Source: Ciona intestinalis (lineage: Eukaryota; Chordata; Ascidiacea; Phlebobranchia; Cionidae). From it: a DNA stretch of 64,000 bases. The notes below the pieces were generated by a model. That model was not told where the DNA came from. It saw only the letters and a list, made by a program, of their open reading frames with translations, and did not search any database. Shown here one piece after another: positions 30,301-51,225 of the stretch (position 1 is the first letter of the stretch; each line of letters begins with the position of its first letter). The stretch lies in NCBI RefSeq assembly GCF_000224145.3, contig NC_020177.2, positions 1,547,352-1,611,351 of the forward strand, read 5' to 3'. The position numbers and the translations under genes are program-made.

Positions 30301-33300
30301 AAAAATCGATGATGTTTTGTAGGTCGGGGTCATCCCTGTAACCTTTAATGGTTTTATTGACGAAGATGGCAAACTGTTGATGGAACCAATCCTTATATAC
30401 GAAGCCGAGGATTCCAGCAATCAGCTCAGCAAAGAAAATTACACCGAGACAAATGGAGAACTGATAGATGAAATTAAATCAATAAGAGAATAATCAATTT
30501 TAAAACCATCAGTGACCTTGTACATAAACCAGAGGGTTTGGGAAAATCAATGAATTTTGTTTGAGTTCTTTATACTAAAATATAAATTAAAATTTACCCA
30601 AAGACAGAATTACTTTGAGAACAGTAAATATAAAACAACAAATGGCAAGAAATGAATTACATCTAAAGATATTGAGAAGATTTATTTAGGCCTTAATTCA
30701 CACAAGCTTGAAGACAAGCTGTTGCCAAGTATTTCATAATAAAATAAAATATGGCAACACTGGCAAGCAACTTGTTAATCCAAATATTTGGATTACTCTT
30801 AGTACAGCTTGTTAATATTATAACCTACAGTGAGACATCTATCTTTTACAAGCTGATGTTATGTAGAACTAAAATAATTGAATGATTGCTAAAGTTGTTA
30901 TTTGAAATCAATCGGAATAATATAATTTAATAAATATATTTAGATATAAATATATAGATATATTTACATTTTTTGCCACATGCAAGATATATTGGTCAAA
31001 ACAATAGTTATTGGTTAATATTACATTTACACTTTAAATAAAATAGTACTTGTCGTCTGTTAAGCTATTTGGTGTTGGTCTTCGTCTATCTATGTAATGC
31101 TTAAATCTATGGCAGGAAATTGCTCATTTTCCCAAGCTGTCTATTTTAAAGTGCATAGGATAGCATATAGATTTACAGCATAAATACAGCTAAACTATGT
31201 ACTGTTGTAGAGAAAACCGGTTATCCTGACAATTAAGAAGATACAAAAATATTTAACTAAAAATATTGAAAATATGGGAGTTTAGGGTTACAGGGATTTT
31301 GAATGTGTGATGGCGTGCTGACACCTTATGTATTAATGTAAGAACAAAAAAATAACATTTACAAATGACATGAAAGGCTCAAATTCACATTTTCACCAAG
31401 TAGGAATAACAGTAGAATGTATCATTGGGTATTTGTGGCTTCAACACAATATTATGTCATATTGGTAACGGTAAGTGATAATCCAGCTATACCAACATGA
31501 CTACATAGATCTGGAGGATCTCACATGATTTATATTATTTTATGATTATGAGTCACATGGCTCTACGTTAGTAATACGTAATACTTATTTTTAAAGGCAT
31601 TTAAAAGAAATCATCCCACAATTAATTCAGATGTACAGTACATACATTCAATCATTGAGACATATTATATCAGTAACAATATGGGTGATAAACTGATATG
31701 ATTCAACTTTACTAAGTATATATAAAACGATATACATTTTGTGAAACTACTAATTTAGCCACAAATAAACCTGATAATGTATATATATTTTTAATTATTA
31801 ATTTTAATGGTATAAAACTGGAATTTAAAAGAGAATTTTTTTATGTACTAGTATCTGGTAAGTAAATGGTTTAAAACTCTAAAAAGTAGTTTAGTTCTTG
31901 TGCCATTAGTCATAACATTGGGGCACAGCGCTAAAAAAGCCATCTTTAAGTGCAAGCAAAGACTCAAGACACAGTGACTTTACCAAGTAAATTTTCTGGT
32001 GTAGAGAACAAAAAAATGACTTTTTAGTTTTTTTACCATAAATGACAGCAGCCAATATTGTGCAAACAAGACGTTCTTATAACATTCTCTTGTTCGCTTC
32101 TTCAGTGCACAAGATTACTAACTTTCTGCCAACATTTTTAAACAACCAAATTTTTTGTTGTATTGTTTTAATTAAAGATAGTCTTTAAGTTAGATTAACA
32201 TTATTAGTATTACAGCGTAATTGCAAGTGGTCAGTGAGGTGTATGTTATGGGTTCGTGTAATAAGTTATTGATTTTCGAAAATGTGCACCATAAACTATC
32301 GCATATAAAATCAAGAAATAATGGGATTTATGTTGTCAAGGTTTTGCGATACATTTTTTAGGCTTAAACCCGGTGCTTGTAGTTTTATTGCACATCCTAT
32401 TGCATTAGATTATGTAGCTACAATTTTAAAACACCAGCTTGTTACTTTGGTTATTCCGTCCTTTAGTATGGTAACAGCGTTTGTGACAAATTTCGCCACA
32501 TCGATTGCGGTCTACTTTTGACCTACATGTTTTCCAAAGTTATTACCAAAACGGTATTGCAGTTTTTAATACCTAAATAACATATTACTATTACTTACAC
32601 ATTTAAGCAGAAAAATATTCTCTCTTAAGGAACCTAGACAACCAGAGAAACTAAGCAAGAACATAACCAGTGCGATGATGATCACAACCAACACAGGGTC
32701 GATAGGTAAGCTGCTGATGGCTGTTAAGTTGTCGAAGAAACCCTAAAAAAAAATAGGCATATACATAGCTTTTGTTCTTTAATAAGGTTTGCATTACTCA
32801 TTAAAGATACACAGAGCAAAGACAGCTATATTATATATTTTAAATAATGGAATAAAACAGGTTAATAGAATAAAACTAGGCAAGGTTACCATTTTCAAAT
32901 GTATTATTAAGTTACCTTTTCACTCCATGCCCAGATTCCTGCTCCAAGTAGACATAGTCCAATTATCTGTAATATCAGATTGTAGTAAATAAGCTAGTTG
33001 AAAAAACAGCAGAAAGGCTAATGGGCTATGTACAAATTTTTTTGTAGTAAATTTGCCACTACTGCAAGTTTAATGATCTTTCAATACGTCACGAGCAGTC
33101 AAGCACTACTGTGACGTAAACAAATAGTTAATACGGATGTTGAACATAACTTATACGCCTACCCGCTTCAACATACATCATGAAGCAAGAATTTCTAAAA
33201 TATTTGTTACTTAGGCAACTTAAAAAAGTGAGAGTCCTATCTGCCCTGTCTGTGACGAGTAAGATGAGACACATGCCCAGCATATGCGAACGCATAACGG

Positions 33301-33790
33301 GAGCATCTAACCTTGGCCAAGCTGTCGCCTACCTCCAGGAAACGTCATGCTTCTCTAACTAGGAAGGTCCATGCAGTAGCACCCCGACAGTTGGGGTAAT
33401 GGGCCAATAAAATTAAAACCGATTTATATATTAATATATATATATATATATGTATAACATATATTAAAATTGGTTTTAATTTTATTTAATTTACCCAAAA
33501 ACATTCATTTTTTCCTCCCCACACATGGTATTTTAAACACAAAATGGTGACAAATTGGGGGTTTACTTAACAATGAGTTGTTTAACTTGGTTTTCTAGGG
33601 ATTTGACGTAGACTAGTTGAATGGCTACCGTTTGTAAACTGCTGCAATGTAGCGTTTATTTTATTACTTAGGTTTATAATTTTTTTTGTAAACATTCATG
33701 AATAATAAAGCAAAAACAAAATCTTACCCAGAACAAGATGTTAAAACTGAACAAAAAATACTTAGTGCAACATCCAACTTCTTGTGGCAT
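27312..33790 (-). CDS. TspanC8-type tetraspanin (TSPAN5/14/17-like)
   Basis: Seven exons: 33728-33790, 32916-32966, 32599-32742, 30290-30460, 28955-29158, 28045-28161 and 27312-27377. All borders are phase 0, giving 271 residues (human TSPAN5 has 268). It begins MPQEVGCCTKYFLF with a membrane-proximal Cys pair and a first membrane segment. A second and third hydrophobic segment follow, with SGCLGSLREN between them. The large extracellular loop has the CCG motif (LKCCGGD), CGVPFSCC, NTQCGYG and SGC, eight cysteines in all, which marks the TspanC8 group. The fourth segment leads to AQNLISDIQAVKAGW followed by TAA, the typical ending. TspanC8 proteins escort the protease ADAM10 out of the ER and shape Notch cleavage. 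Orthology to one vertebrate paralogue cannot be settled by eye. Confidence 0.9.
29846..29893. repeat. Hairpin-forming inverted repeat
   Basis: CATTTCTGCACTTAAGCATTAGA is mirrored by TAATGCATAAGTGCAGAAATG with a three-base turn and one unpaired base. It lies in a tetraspanin intron. Confidence 0.7.
33406..33490. repeat. AT-rich inverted repeat
   Basis: AATAAAATTAAAACCGATTT is mirrored by AAATTGGTTTTAATTTTATT, with an (AT)n centre at about 33430-33450. It may be a small foldback element upstream of the second tetraspanin exon. Confidence 0.55.
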
Positions 33791-35418
33791 GGTTTAGATT
33801 GACCAGCTTTACGATATCTGTTGTATTACTTTTATGTACACCTACAATGTATCTGTATAACTATTAAATACATATTTGTTTTAAACACCAAAAACTCCAT
33901 AACCTTTAAACACTAAATACAAACTAATTTCCCAACGTATAGTCTGTAAATTTAACAGTGAAAAACAACTTACAGGAGTAGGCTAAGTGTAATAACAATA
34001 CAAGTGACGAACACTTTATAGCGCACATTCGTACAAACTAAACTATGGTTCTGATAAAACAGCAACAGGAACAACAGAAAAGCAAAATGAAAAACAAGAC
34101 AGCAAAGCTCTATTGAATAAGCACGTATTATAATAAGTTGCATAATATTGGTTTACCCTTTTACTTTAACGGAGTAGGCCCAATCAAGAACAAATCAGAA
34201 TTAGTAACCACGAGGCGGTTTTGATTGCCATTTTTAGCAGGCAGAATGCTTTTATAAAAGCATTAATACGCAAGAAAAATTCTCTTATTTTTTGCTTGAA
34301 ACAATTTTATCACCGTCGGCCGTCGCAGTGTAAAAAATTATTTGGGAAGTTTGTGTTGCTGCAGGTTATGCTTGTCGCTTTTGGAGTGATTACATTTAAA
34401 TTACGTTATGAACATATGACTGACCAGGCGCGGGTATTCGCGGCAGTAGGGAGTTCTGATTGGTTTTTATTTACAGTATAGACAGTTTGTGTATTTTGCA
34501 TTTTTTGAGACAAGGAAGCAGTCGTTGGTCAGCAAGGTATTGCCACCGAAAACTCAATTCTCAGTTTTTTTCAGGGGCATGTCTTTTATGGTTCTTACAC
34601 GCGGGTTCACCAACCATGTTTCCTTTGAATGGCAGAAAATGGGGTTAGAAAAGATCGGACATCTCTAGCTGAGATCTCTTGACCTACATAGGCCTAAACC
34701 TTTATCAAACAACATTTCATCCATAAATTATCAGCTAACATTGCTGCGTATTTTGTATATACCTTTCTTTCTACATATTTATTTTTTCATACTTATTTTT
34801 ATATTTAATTTCTTGTGTATTACAGTAATGCACTTCTACAATTTACAAGTGTGCCCATGAAACTGTTCACTGTGAACTATTGGTGGAATTTCTTTTTGGG
34901 GGGAGGGTTTGTTTTTCCGTCAGTGCCAAACCTTTGGGTCAATCCTGTTTTAAGCCAACTCCCCCCATTGTACGGGTCATGTCTTTACGCACACACTTAA
35001 TTAGAATAAATGGCTTGTTTACTCGCTAGGTGTAGCGACCACGCTTATTTTAAATTCATATTTTATAAACAGAATGTATAAAACATTTGTATTTTTCTAT
35101 TATATTCATTATTCTATTTTGGGAAAATAGTCAAAAATCCTTTTCAACTTTAATACATCAAAAAGACAACATCAACCATGTTTAGCTTGTGTTGTATTAC
35201 GCTCGGATTCTGAAGTAAAAACTGGCCTTTCTTCCATTCTCCTTTGTCCAAAACTTGCAAGGCATTAACAACACCAAGTTGAGGATATGCAGTATAGCAA
35301 CGATAGCCTTGTCCACCCCACATTTCACACCAAAATAAAGTAAAATCTGATCAAACGCAAACTATTCTCTTTTTAAATATAAAAGTTTTTTCAGGACACG
35401 TAAGTGAAGTAACATCGA
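33791..35418. other. Intergenic region between the tetraspanin and SRP19
   Basis: No convincing gene. Several open frames of 60-90 codons on the plus strand have no recognisable domain. The interval should contain the tetraspanin promoter; no clear motif was picked out. A somewhat GC-richer patch lies at about 34300-34460. Confidence 0.45.
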
Positions 35419-35847
35419 TCATCTTCGCTTTTTCTGTTTTTTCGACTTTGGTCCGGCCTGACTGGATGTTTGAGACCCATCTCCCGACCCTCCTTTGCTA
35501 GTGCGAGCTTTTAACTTCGGAATCATTTCTCCAACATGTAGAAGCAATGTTTTCTTGTTGGGAAAACGAGGATCAACCAGAGAACCGTCTTCGTTCTTTA
35601 ACTGCACTCTCACTCTTCCTCTTGAGGCAGCATCACTTTTATAAAGCTCACGAGGATAAAATTTGTTTTCAACCAAAGGTTTGAGGCCTGCAGCGATGCA
35701 AACGTCTTTAATTTCTCCGAAAGTTGGATTTTCACATGCACTTTTCTTTGGAATTCGTCGACCTTCAGCCAGAGTTTTTTTACTGTTCAGATAAGCTGGA
35801 TAAATGCAAAGAAATCGTTCAGAGCTACTGGCCACAGTTGCTGCCAT
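35419..35847 (-). CDS. SRP19: Signal recognition particle 19 kDa protein
   Basis: A single uninterrupted frame of 142 residues (human SRP19 has 144). It shows the SRP19 fold signature: FLCIYPAYLNSKKT near residue 12, EGRRIPKKSACENP, then FGEIKDVCIAAGL and RGRVRVQLKNEDG. A Lys/Arg-rich tail ends KSKKQKKRR. SRP19 binds the tips of helices 6 and 8 of SRP RNA and prepares the RNA for SRP54 binding, so it is needed for cotranslational targeting to the ER. It follows RIOX2 on the same strand with 267 bp between stop and start. A TTCTTCCAG acceptor about 39 nt upstream of the ATG could be a 5'UTR splice or a trans-splice site. No frameshift or damage is visible. Confidence 0.95.
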   Translation of the reverse strand: MAATVASSSERFLCIYPAYLNSKKTLAEGRRIPKKSACENPTFGEIKDVCIAAGLKPLVENKFYPRELYKSDAASRGRVRVQLKNEDGSLVDPRFPNKKTLLLHVGEMIPKLKARTSKGGSGDGSQTSSQAGPKSKKQKKRR

Positions 35848-36114
35848 TTTAATTTTTAAACTTTTTATATCCTACACCGTACACCACCTGGAAGAAACAA
35901 AAACAACATCATAAAAAAATGATAGCAGCATTGACAAATTTAAGAAAAATAGGAACCGAAAATGTTTAAAATGAAAAAGGGTATTAAAACAGTAATGGTA
36001 TTAATAGAAAGTTGGCATCAAGCAAAATGACTTTGGTAAAAAGAGTTTTCAGTTACTTGCAGTAAAATGAGCTTAATTAAAAATTTTGAGCAACCAAAAC
36101 AATATGTTTTTATG

Positions 36115-41457
<5,343 letters not shown>

Positions 41458-42147
41458 ATTAACTTAAATAGGCCTATCTATCAGATCGGTAGTATCGGTA
41501 CAGTAGTAAGACTTGCCAATATATATTAGTATGGACATTGGACACGCTAACTTTTCCGCAGGTCGGCGCTGAGTTTTTTTTTTATTTTTTTAGGGGGGTT
41601 AAAATATTTCAACAAAAACATATATTTTGCACCTTTTCTGTATGTATTGCGTAATAAAACAAACGGTTAAAACGAAAACTTTTGTTTTTATGTTTGTGTT
41701 TTAGAGTCAAATTTTAAATTAACATTACTCGCGTAAGTTGAACATCCAACGTAATGTATTTAACTAGTTGCTAATTATGTGGTTCTAACTCGGAAAAATT
41801 ATTCTCAAGTTTGTGCAAAAAGATTAAAACCAAACCAAAGAGATGGTGACAATATGAACAACCGAATACTGACTTTTGGGTTTAAACAATCATCACTGTT
41901 ATATCCTGCCCAAATTACACGTACCTGCGTTATATCAAATGACAGTCATTTCCCTGCCGCACAAGGGCAAACCCACATTCATTCGTTCATGTATTCACGA
42001 AAGTTTATTGAGTTTTAGACTCTTTAATGAATGGTAGTGATTTCACTGCTGCTCTTTAATAAATGAGCAAACATTTGAGTAGATTTTAACCAACAAGAGA
42101 TCAAAGATCTAATGAATGAACACGTTTTAAACTAATTAGCATAAGAT

Positions 42148-42340
42148 AGTAGAGTCGGGGAAGATGGGACATCTTTAACACATAATATCCAAATAGCCTG
42201 ATCGTGTTTTAAACAATTAACAACGGTCTGTGGAAGTGGTGAAGATACGGTTTTATAATTCATTAAATGTTCTTTGTTTACTACCAAATGAAAGAGAAAA
42301 CAAAATAAAAAGGTGTCCCATCTACCCCCACCCTGCTATT
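42148..42340. mobile_element. MITE, family 1
   Basis: Begins AGTCGGGGAAGATGGGACATC and ends GTGTCCCATCTACCCCCACC. The interior matches the copy at 10999 (CCTGATCGTGTTTTAAACAA; ATGTTCTTTGTTTACTACC). Confidence 0.7.
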
Positions 42341-42869
42341 TTAATTAATTCTTTTACTACAACGGTCGACTGGGCTCAAAAACAAATCTGAAGTAACCAA
42401 CAAAACGGGTTCTATTCGCCACTGGTGACTGTGGAGCAGTAGAGGCAGAATGTATTTATACATGTATTATAGCTAATGGAACTTATGACGTATGAGGATT
42501 GAGTGATTGGTAAAGAATATGTGTAAATACGCTTTGTACAACTCCTGTACCGTGTGTTTATTGTAAACTTGCACTAGTTAACGTTGTCGTCGCTTAAAAA
42601 CGTTTATTTTCATGAATTTTGACAAACCGTAATCACGCAGTAATTCGGTAATGTTAGAAGTTAATATTAATCATATAATGTTGAACCAAAAATAATGTTT
42701 TAATTACGATTAATGATAATACGGTATAAGGGTAGTGCATATAATGCGTCCCCACTTAAATGCTAATAGTTTGATTCAGTCGTGAATCGTTGTGTGGATT
42801 TCTTATCTTATATAACACGTCCCGTCGTTCCCCGCCAAACTCCAGACAGTGTTTCCGCTATGTAAAGTG

Positions 42870-43095
42870 CATGAGGAAAGTAATCGTTAATTAATCGCTC
42901 ATCGTGCGGTTTTAAATCTGAAAATTCAGTCCAAAAGTTTTAAACATATATTAATGATTTGATTTCAATCAAGAGATTAAAGAAAATGCTAGAATTAAGA
43001 ATTGAGATAAGTGAGGAAAATAGTCTCGCAAAAAACAACAACAACAACAACAAGAGCAACTGTTCGACGAAAAAGGATCTATATGACCACTAACG
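42870..43095 (-). repeat. Dispersed repeat, inverted copy of the 62.8-63.0 kb segment
   Basis: GTTCGACGAAAAAGGATCTA (near 43060) and AATCAAGAGATTAAAGAA (near 42970) reappear in reverse complement at about 62860 and 62950. An (AAC)n microsatellite at about 43025-43050 corresponds to the (GTT)n of the other copy. Confidence 0.6.
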
Positions 43096-43189
43096 TGTTC
43101 AAAAAGATAGTGTCGCAGATAATGAGCCTAATTTTAGGGCTTAATACTTGTGGTACATGGTTACTGTCGGCGCTGCTACCATTGTGGGC

Positions 43190-43410
43190 GTATATGTCGC
43201 AAGGCAAAGCAATTGCTCCAGCCCAGTGGTTACTAATGGATTGTCAAAATTATCAGCCCTATACATATAAAAATTCTCCAAAAATAATTACCTACGAAGA
43301 AACATACATGGTAACTCGCAAGCTGGCACAAGGTATTTGAACACCCGTGTTGTAATGACTGGCGTCTTTGGCCATACGAGGAGAAAGCAAGTTACATTCA
43401 TACTTTATTC
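43190..43410 (+). repeat. tRNA-derived SINE, 5'-truncated copy
   Basis: GCAATTGCTCCAGCCCAGTGG, ATTATCAGCCCTATACAT, and a tail GAGAAAGCAAGTTACATTCA match the body and 3' end of the full copy at 43735. The tRNA-like head is missing. Confidence 0.6.
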
Positions 43411-43734
43411 ACCGTACCGTATGTAAATACGCATCATATTCCTTACTTTAATTATCAACCTCATTGAAGAAATAGGACTGCTGGGGGCTGAATCTAAGCC
43501 GTAGATACCTACATGTGGTTTTTATAACTCTGGGCTGAATGCCTTTAGTAATTTTAATCATATCGAAATTTAACGAGCGACGTATGGTTGTTGTCGTTGC
43601 CAATTAAGCACGTTAGTTTTTATATAGATCAGTGCTCTTTATAGGGTGTACCAAAATAGCCCTGGGGTGCAGTGGTACAAAAGGGTTTACAGGAGTGCAT
43701 CAGAGACTACAAACATTTTCAGCAATAAATAATT

Positions 43735-44037
43735 CGTCCGGCAAAGTGTTTAGCGCGCCTGCCTGTAATCAATAAGTAATGGGTTCAAGGCTCGTCTACC
43801 ATTATGAGCGTGTGTGTCCTTTGGCAAGACACTTAACGGCAATTGCTTCAATTCAGTGGTCACTAATGAGTTGTCCAAATTATCAGCCCATATATAAAAA
43901 AATTAAAAAAAATCACCTACAAAGAGACATATATGATGATTCGTAAGCTGACACGAGGTGTATCAATACCTGTGTTATAACGACTGTCGTTTTCCAGCCA
44001 CGCGAGGATAAAGTAAGTTACATTCATTTATTCATTT
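43735..44037 (+). repeat. tRNA-derived SINE, near full-length
   Basis: The head has a polymerase III A-box-like GTGTTTAGCGCGCCTG and B-box-like GGGTTCAAGGCTC (43781-43793). The body reads CAAGACACTTAACGGCAATT and AGTTGTCCAAATTATCAGCC, ending in ATTCATTTATTCATTT. Related copies are at 16490, 43190 and 53482. Confidence 0.7.
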
Positions 44038-44684
44038 AAAATATATTAACGTCTTTAAAAATGTTAAGTATTGTTTGTCAAAGTTATGAATATTCTGAAC
44101 GAATTTAGCCATTTTCCTACAGTTTTGTCCCCAGTTTTTGGTGTTATCTTTGCGAAACTAGTCCTATCTTTAGCCGCAAACCACCTGTTCCTAATGATTG
44201 ATCTTTTGAACCAGCGGTGCTTTTTGACTAAAGAGAAACTTTTCTTGTACACATTTCTCCTTGATGACGTCACTAGTTTTACGTTAAAGCAATCAGGGGT
44301 GCATGAGTTCGTCACAACAACTTTAGTGGTTCACCAACCCCTCAAAAAGTTAAAAGCACTGATATATACAAATAAAAAGGATTTAAGTTGGTCGTAGACA
44401 ATTGTTGAGCACGTAAGTGGCCATAATAGATCATTTATATTAAGTGCTTACTCGTTAAAGCTTAGCTCCCTTGTTAGTAATATTACTTCATTTACTACTC
44501 TTTTTCCACCTCCTAAGAGTAACTGGCCATGTATAAACTGTAATTGTGTTTACAATATATCTGTTATTGATGAACACGGACACGCTGTCCAGTTTGTAGT
44601 TGTACTGGCAGTGGCGACCTCGCGTGTTTCATTTATTAATTTTTATGGCAATGTGTCGTCTAGTATCGCAATGCATTGTGGGTT

Positions 44685-44690
44685 CTTTTT
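44685..44690 (+). promoter_or_regulatory. Oligopyrimidine tract, candidate TOP start of RPS18
   Basis: CTTTTT about 35 bp upstream of the RPS18 ATG fits the 5' terminal oligopyrimidine motif of ribosomal protein mRNAs. The exact transcription start is not known. Confidence 0.35.
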
Positions 44691-44723
44691 GATCAAGGGT
44701 GAGCTCGTAAGCACGTTAGCAAG

Positions 44724-45182
44724 ATGTCCTTAGTAATCCCGGAGAAGTTTCAGCACATTCTTCGTATTTTAAATACGAATATTGATGGTCGCCGTCATAT
44801 CGCATTCGCCTTGACCGCCATCAAGGGAATCGGCCGCAGGTTTAGCACTCTGGTGTGCAAAAAAGCCGACGTTGATCTTACGAAACGCGCCGGGGAGCTT
44901 TCCGATGATGAGATTGATCGCATCGTCACGATCATGCAAAACCCTCGCCAGTACAAGATTCCCGACTGGTTTTTGAATAGACAAAAGGATGTTCGTGATG
45001 GCAAGTTTGGTCAAATTCTTTCCAACCAGCTTGACAACAAACTTCGTGAAGACATCGAACGTTTGAAGAAGATTCGTGCTCACAGGGGTTTGCGACACTA
45101 CTGGGGCCTCCGTGTTCGAGGCCAACACACCAAAACCACAGGACGGCGTGGTCGAACTGTTGGTGTGTCAAAGAAGAAGTAA
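44724..45182 (+). CDS. RPS18: 40S ribosomal protein S18 (uS13)
   Basis: A complete frame of 152 residues, the same length as human RPS18. It carries the uS13 landmarks: [19 protein letters not shown] at the start, the helix-two-turn-helix region [20 protein letters not shown], and [13 protein letters not shown]. The basic end is [28 protein letters not shown] and KKK. It sits in the head of the 40S subunit, contacting the P-site tRNA and the intersubunit bridge. No intron interrupts the coding part. Antisense and shifted frames of 70-120 codons over this interval are shadows. PDHA starts 310 bp downstream on the same strand, with AATAAA at 45447. Confidence 0.97.
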   Translation: MSLVIPEKFQHILRILNTNIDGRRHIAFALTAIKGIGRRFSTLVCKKADVDLTKRAGELSDDEIDRIVTIMQNPRQYKIPDWFLNRQKDVRDGKFGQILSNQLDNKLREDIERLKKIRAHRGLRHYWGLRVRGQHTKTTGRRGRTVGVSKKK

Positions 45183-45446
45183 ATTTCTGAACTCAATTTT
45201 CACAATTGTGCAACATGCAGATATATACAACTAGACATTTGTTGGGTTTTATTTAACTGTGCTGCTTTTGTTCAATAACACTGCTATAGCATGTTTAGTA
45301 AGTTGATTTGCATACTTTGGTATACTAATGTTACTTGCAGTTTATTGTGTTGCGCCAAACAATATTAATCTTACATTTGAAAAGTTTAAAATCTGCATTT
45401 TGCTTTTTGTGTTTCAGACGTATCAAAGTGCTTGAGTGCTATAGGA

Positions 45447-45484
45447 AATAAAATGATTTAACAATTTCACGGCTATATACACAG
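45447..45484 (+). promoter_or_regulatory. RPS18 poly(A) signal followed by acceptor just upstream of PDHA
   Basis: AATAAA at 45447-45452 is followed by a CACAG acceptor (AG at 45483-45484), only eight bases before the PDHA ATG. This arrangement is what a trans-spliced downstream cistron in a tunicate operon would show. It is suggestive only. Confidence 0.35.
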
Positions 45485-45492
45485 ATTAAAAT

Positions 45493-49469
<3,977 letters not shown>

Positions 49470-50531
49470 ATATTCTGTTTGCACCATTTTCGTTTACCTT
49501 TCTCTTATATTTTTCAAACTAAAAATTCTAATATATATATAAATCTCGTATTGCAGGTTGAATTAAGACCGTGATACATTAAATTATCATAAAGATGTTT
49601 ATGCTTTAGTAGTAAAGAGGTTAGTACTGTACAAAGGTAGAAAGATATTTATATTATTCCTTCCAATGTGCAACACTGTTTTACGCGAAAGTGTTCCGGA
49701 ATCTTTCAGTTCGCTGTCTTCCTGCTTGGTTGGTGAAGTTTATTAGTCGAATACCTCGTAACCGAACCGTTGGATGATCGACGTTGGTACATGTATAAAT
49801 GATTTGACGTCCTGTTCAGCAATGCACTTACTATATTGCATCGGCCCAATAGTTTTGTACAGAGAATGATCATCTGAAGTTGCAGAGGTATTAGCTCTCT
49901 AGCGTACGCTTCCGTTTCGCGATAACTTGCTTCAACCGTATGGTTCTTTCTGGGTTGTCTAAAAGCTATAAGCATATACAAATAATAATAAATTCTAAAA
50001 AATACGCACAAATTTTCGTACCTAATATAAAACGATAGCGAAGATCATGTTATTAAAAGAACGAAGAGAATCAACGGCATAGCAACAGTTGTTAAAACAC
50101 GGTATGAATAGAGAAGTGTCAGTTAAAAAGCGTGACTGTTGTTGGGTAAAAACAACATTCATTCAGTCAATACTTCGAAGTGCTGTGGAAGTACGTTTGG
50201 GTGGCAAGACACCAACGCTCCGGACTCCAAAAACCAGAACGTTGTTCTCGTGAAAGACGTTCATAAGCGACCTGGGTTTGGGGGTAATGCACCAAACCTG
50301 GCCAAAATCCTACCTACGCACATATAATAGCTTGGAAACAGACCACACACAACTCCAACACTAATATTTTACTGACTACGTTTTATCTTGTTTCCGTTAT
50401 CGGTATCGTCTTGCCCGAGACCTGTACTTCGATGCTTTCAGCGTAATCGTTCAGGATTTAGTTATAATGATTAATCAGTGTCTATTTGTTACCTCTCTGG
50501 CAACTGTTTCTGATTTACGGTATCCTTATAT

Positions 50532-50760
50532 ATGGTAGGGTGGGGAAAGATGGGATGGGACACTTTTTCATTCTACTTTATCGTCCCATTTGGTAGTAGG
50601 CTAGGACACGGCCTATTAGAGATGTCTCTAGTCGATCGTGGCTAGGAACATACAAAGAGTTACAAAACCATATCCTCTTCCGTAGACCGCCGTTAACTGT
50701 TTAAAACACAATCAGGGTATTATGTGCTAAATGTGTCCCATCTTCCCCACCTTACTATAT
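50532..50760. mobile_element. MITE, family 1
   Basis: Begins GTAGGGTGGGGAAAGATGGG and ends GTGTCCCATCTTCCCCACC followed by TTACTATAT. The interior matches other copies (TTTAAAACACAATCAGGGTA). Confidence 0.7.
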
Positions 50761-50940
50761 CGTCAATAAACCCGTACACAATCAAGTGGAGAGCATTAAT
50801 AAAGTTTAAAACAACAGTTGCTTATTCATCACTTTTTTGTACCTTCCACATGATTAAGTCAGTGGCAAACTTTAGAATGTTGAAGTTCTGATGTATACCA
50901 AGATAAAAGCAAAAGTTCTTTACTGAATCTGCAGCAGCTA

Positions 50941-51183
50941 ACACTGCAGTAGTTACGAATTTGGCAGTTATGTATGTTCACAACATGTTATAATGTATGT
51001 GCACATTTACAATGTTACCCATGACGATAAAAAAAAACAATTCCAAATTCAACAAACCTACAACACTGCAGTTAGTTACGAATCTGGCAGTTATGTATGT
51101 TTGCAGCAAGTTATTACATATGTGCACATGTACAATGTTACCCATGAAGATAAAAAAAAACTATTCAGAATTCAACAAACCCA
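50941..51183. repeat. Tandem duplication, two units of about 121 bp
   Basis: ACACTGCAGTAGTTACGAAT and the following sequence through AATTCAACAAACC is repeated from about 51062 with scattered changes. Landmarks in both are GGCAGTTATGTATGTT and TACAATGTTACCCATGA. Confidence 0.85.
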
Positions 51184-51225
51184 CAAAGGTATATCTCAGG
51201 AGGTAAATTTAAAATAAAAAGATAT

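Larger units (their letters stand above)
41458..44723. other. Intergenic region rich in SINEs and MITEs
   Basis: Between the start of RIOX2 and the start of RPS18, which are divergently transcribed. It contains a family-1 MITE at about 42148, a repeat with an inverted copy at 62.8 kb, two SINE copies at about 43190 and 43735, and the RPS18 promoter. A 108-codon plus-strand frame at 44071 begins with TTG and matches nothing known. Confidence 0.5.
49470..51225. other. Intergenic region between the convergent PDHA and CTPS genes
   Basis: Contains a family-1 MITE (about 50532-50760) and a tandem duplication (50941-51183). The stretch 49680-50340 is relatively GC-rich but has no recognised gene; a 62-codon frame at 50139 lacks an ATG start. 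Confidence 0.45.

Noticed and set aside
44071..44397. 108-codon plus-strand frame upstream of RPS18
   Set aside because: It begins with TTG, has an equally long antisense frame and no recognisable domain.
44769..45171. Antisense and shifted frames over RPS18
   Set aside because: These are shadows of the strongly conserved RPS18 coding sequence.
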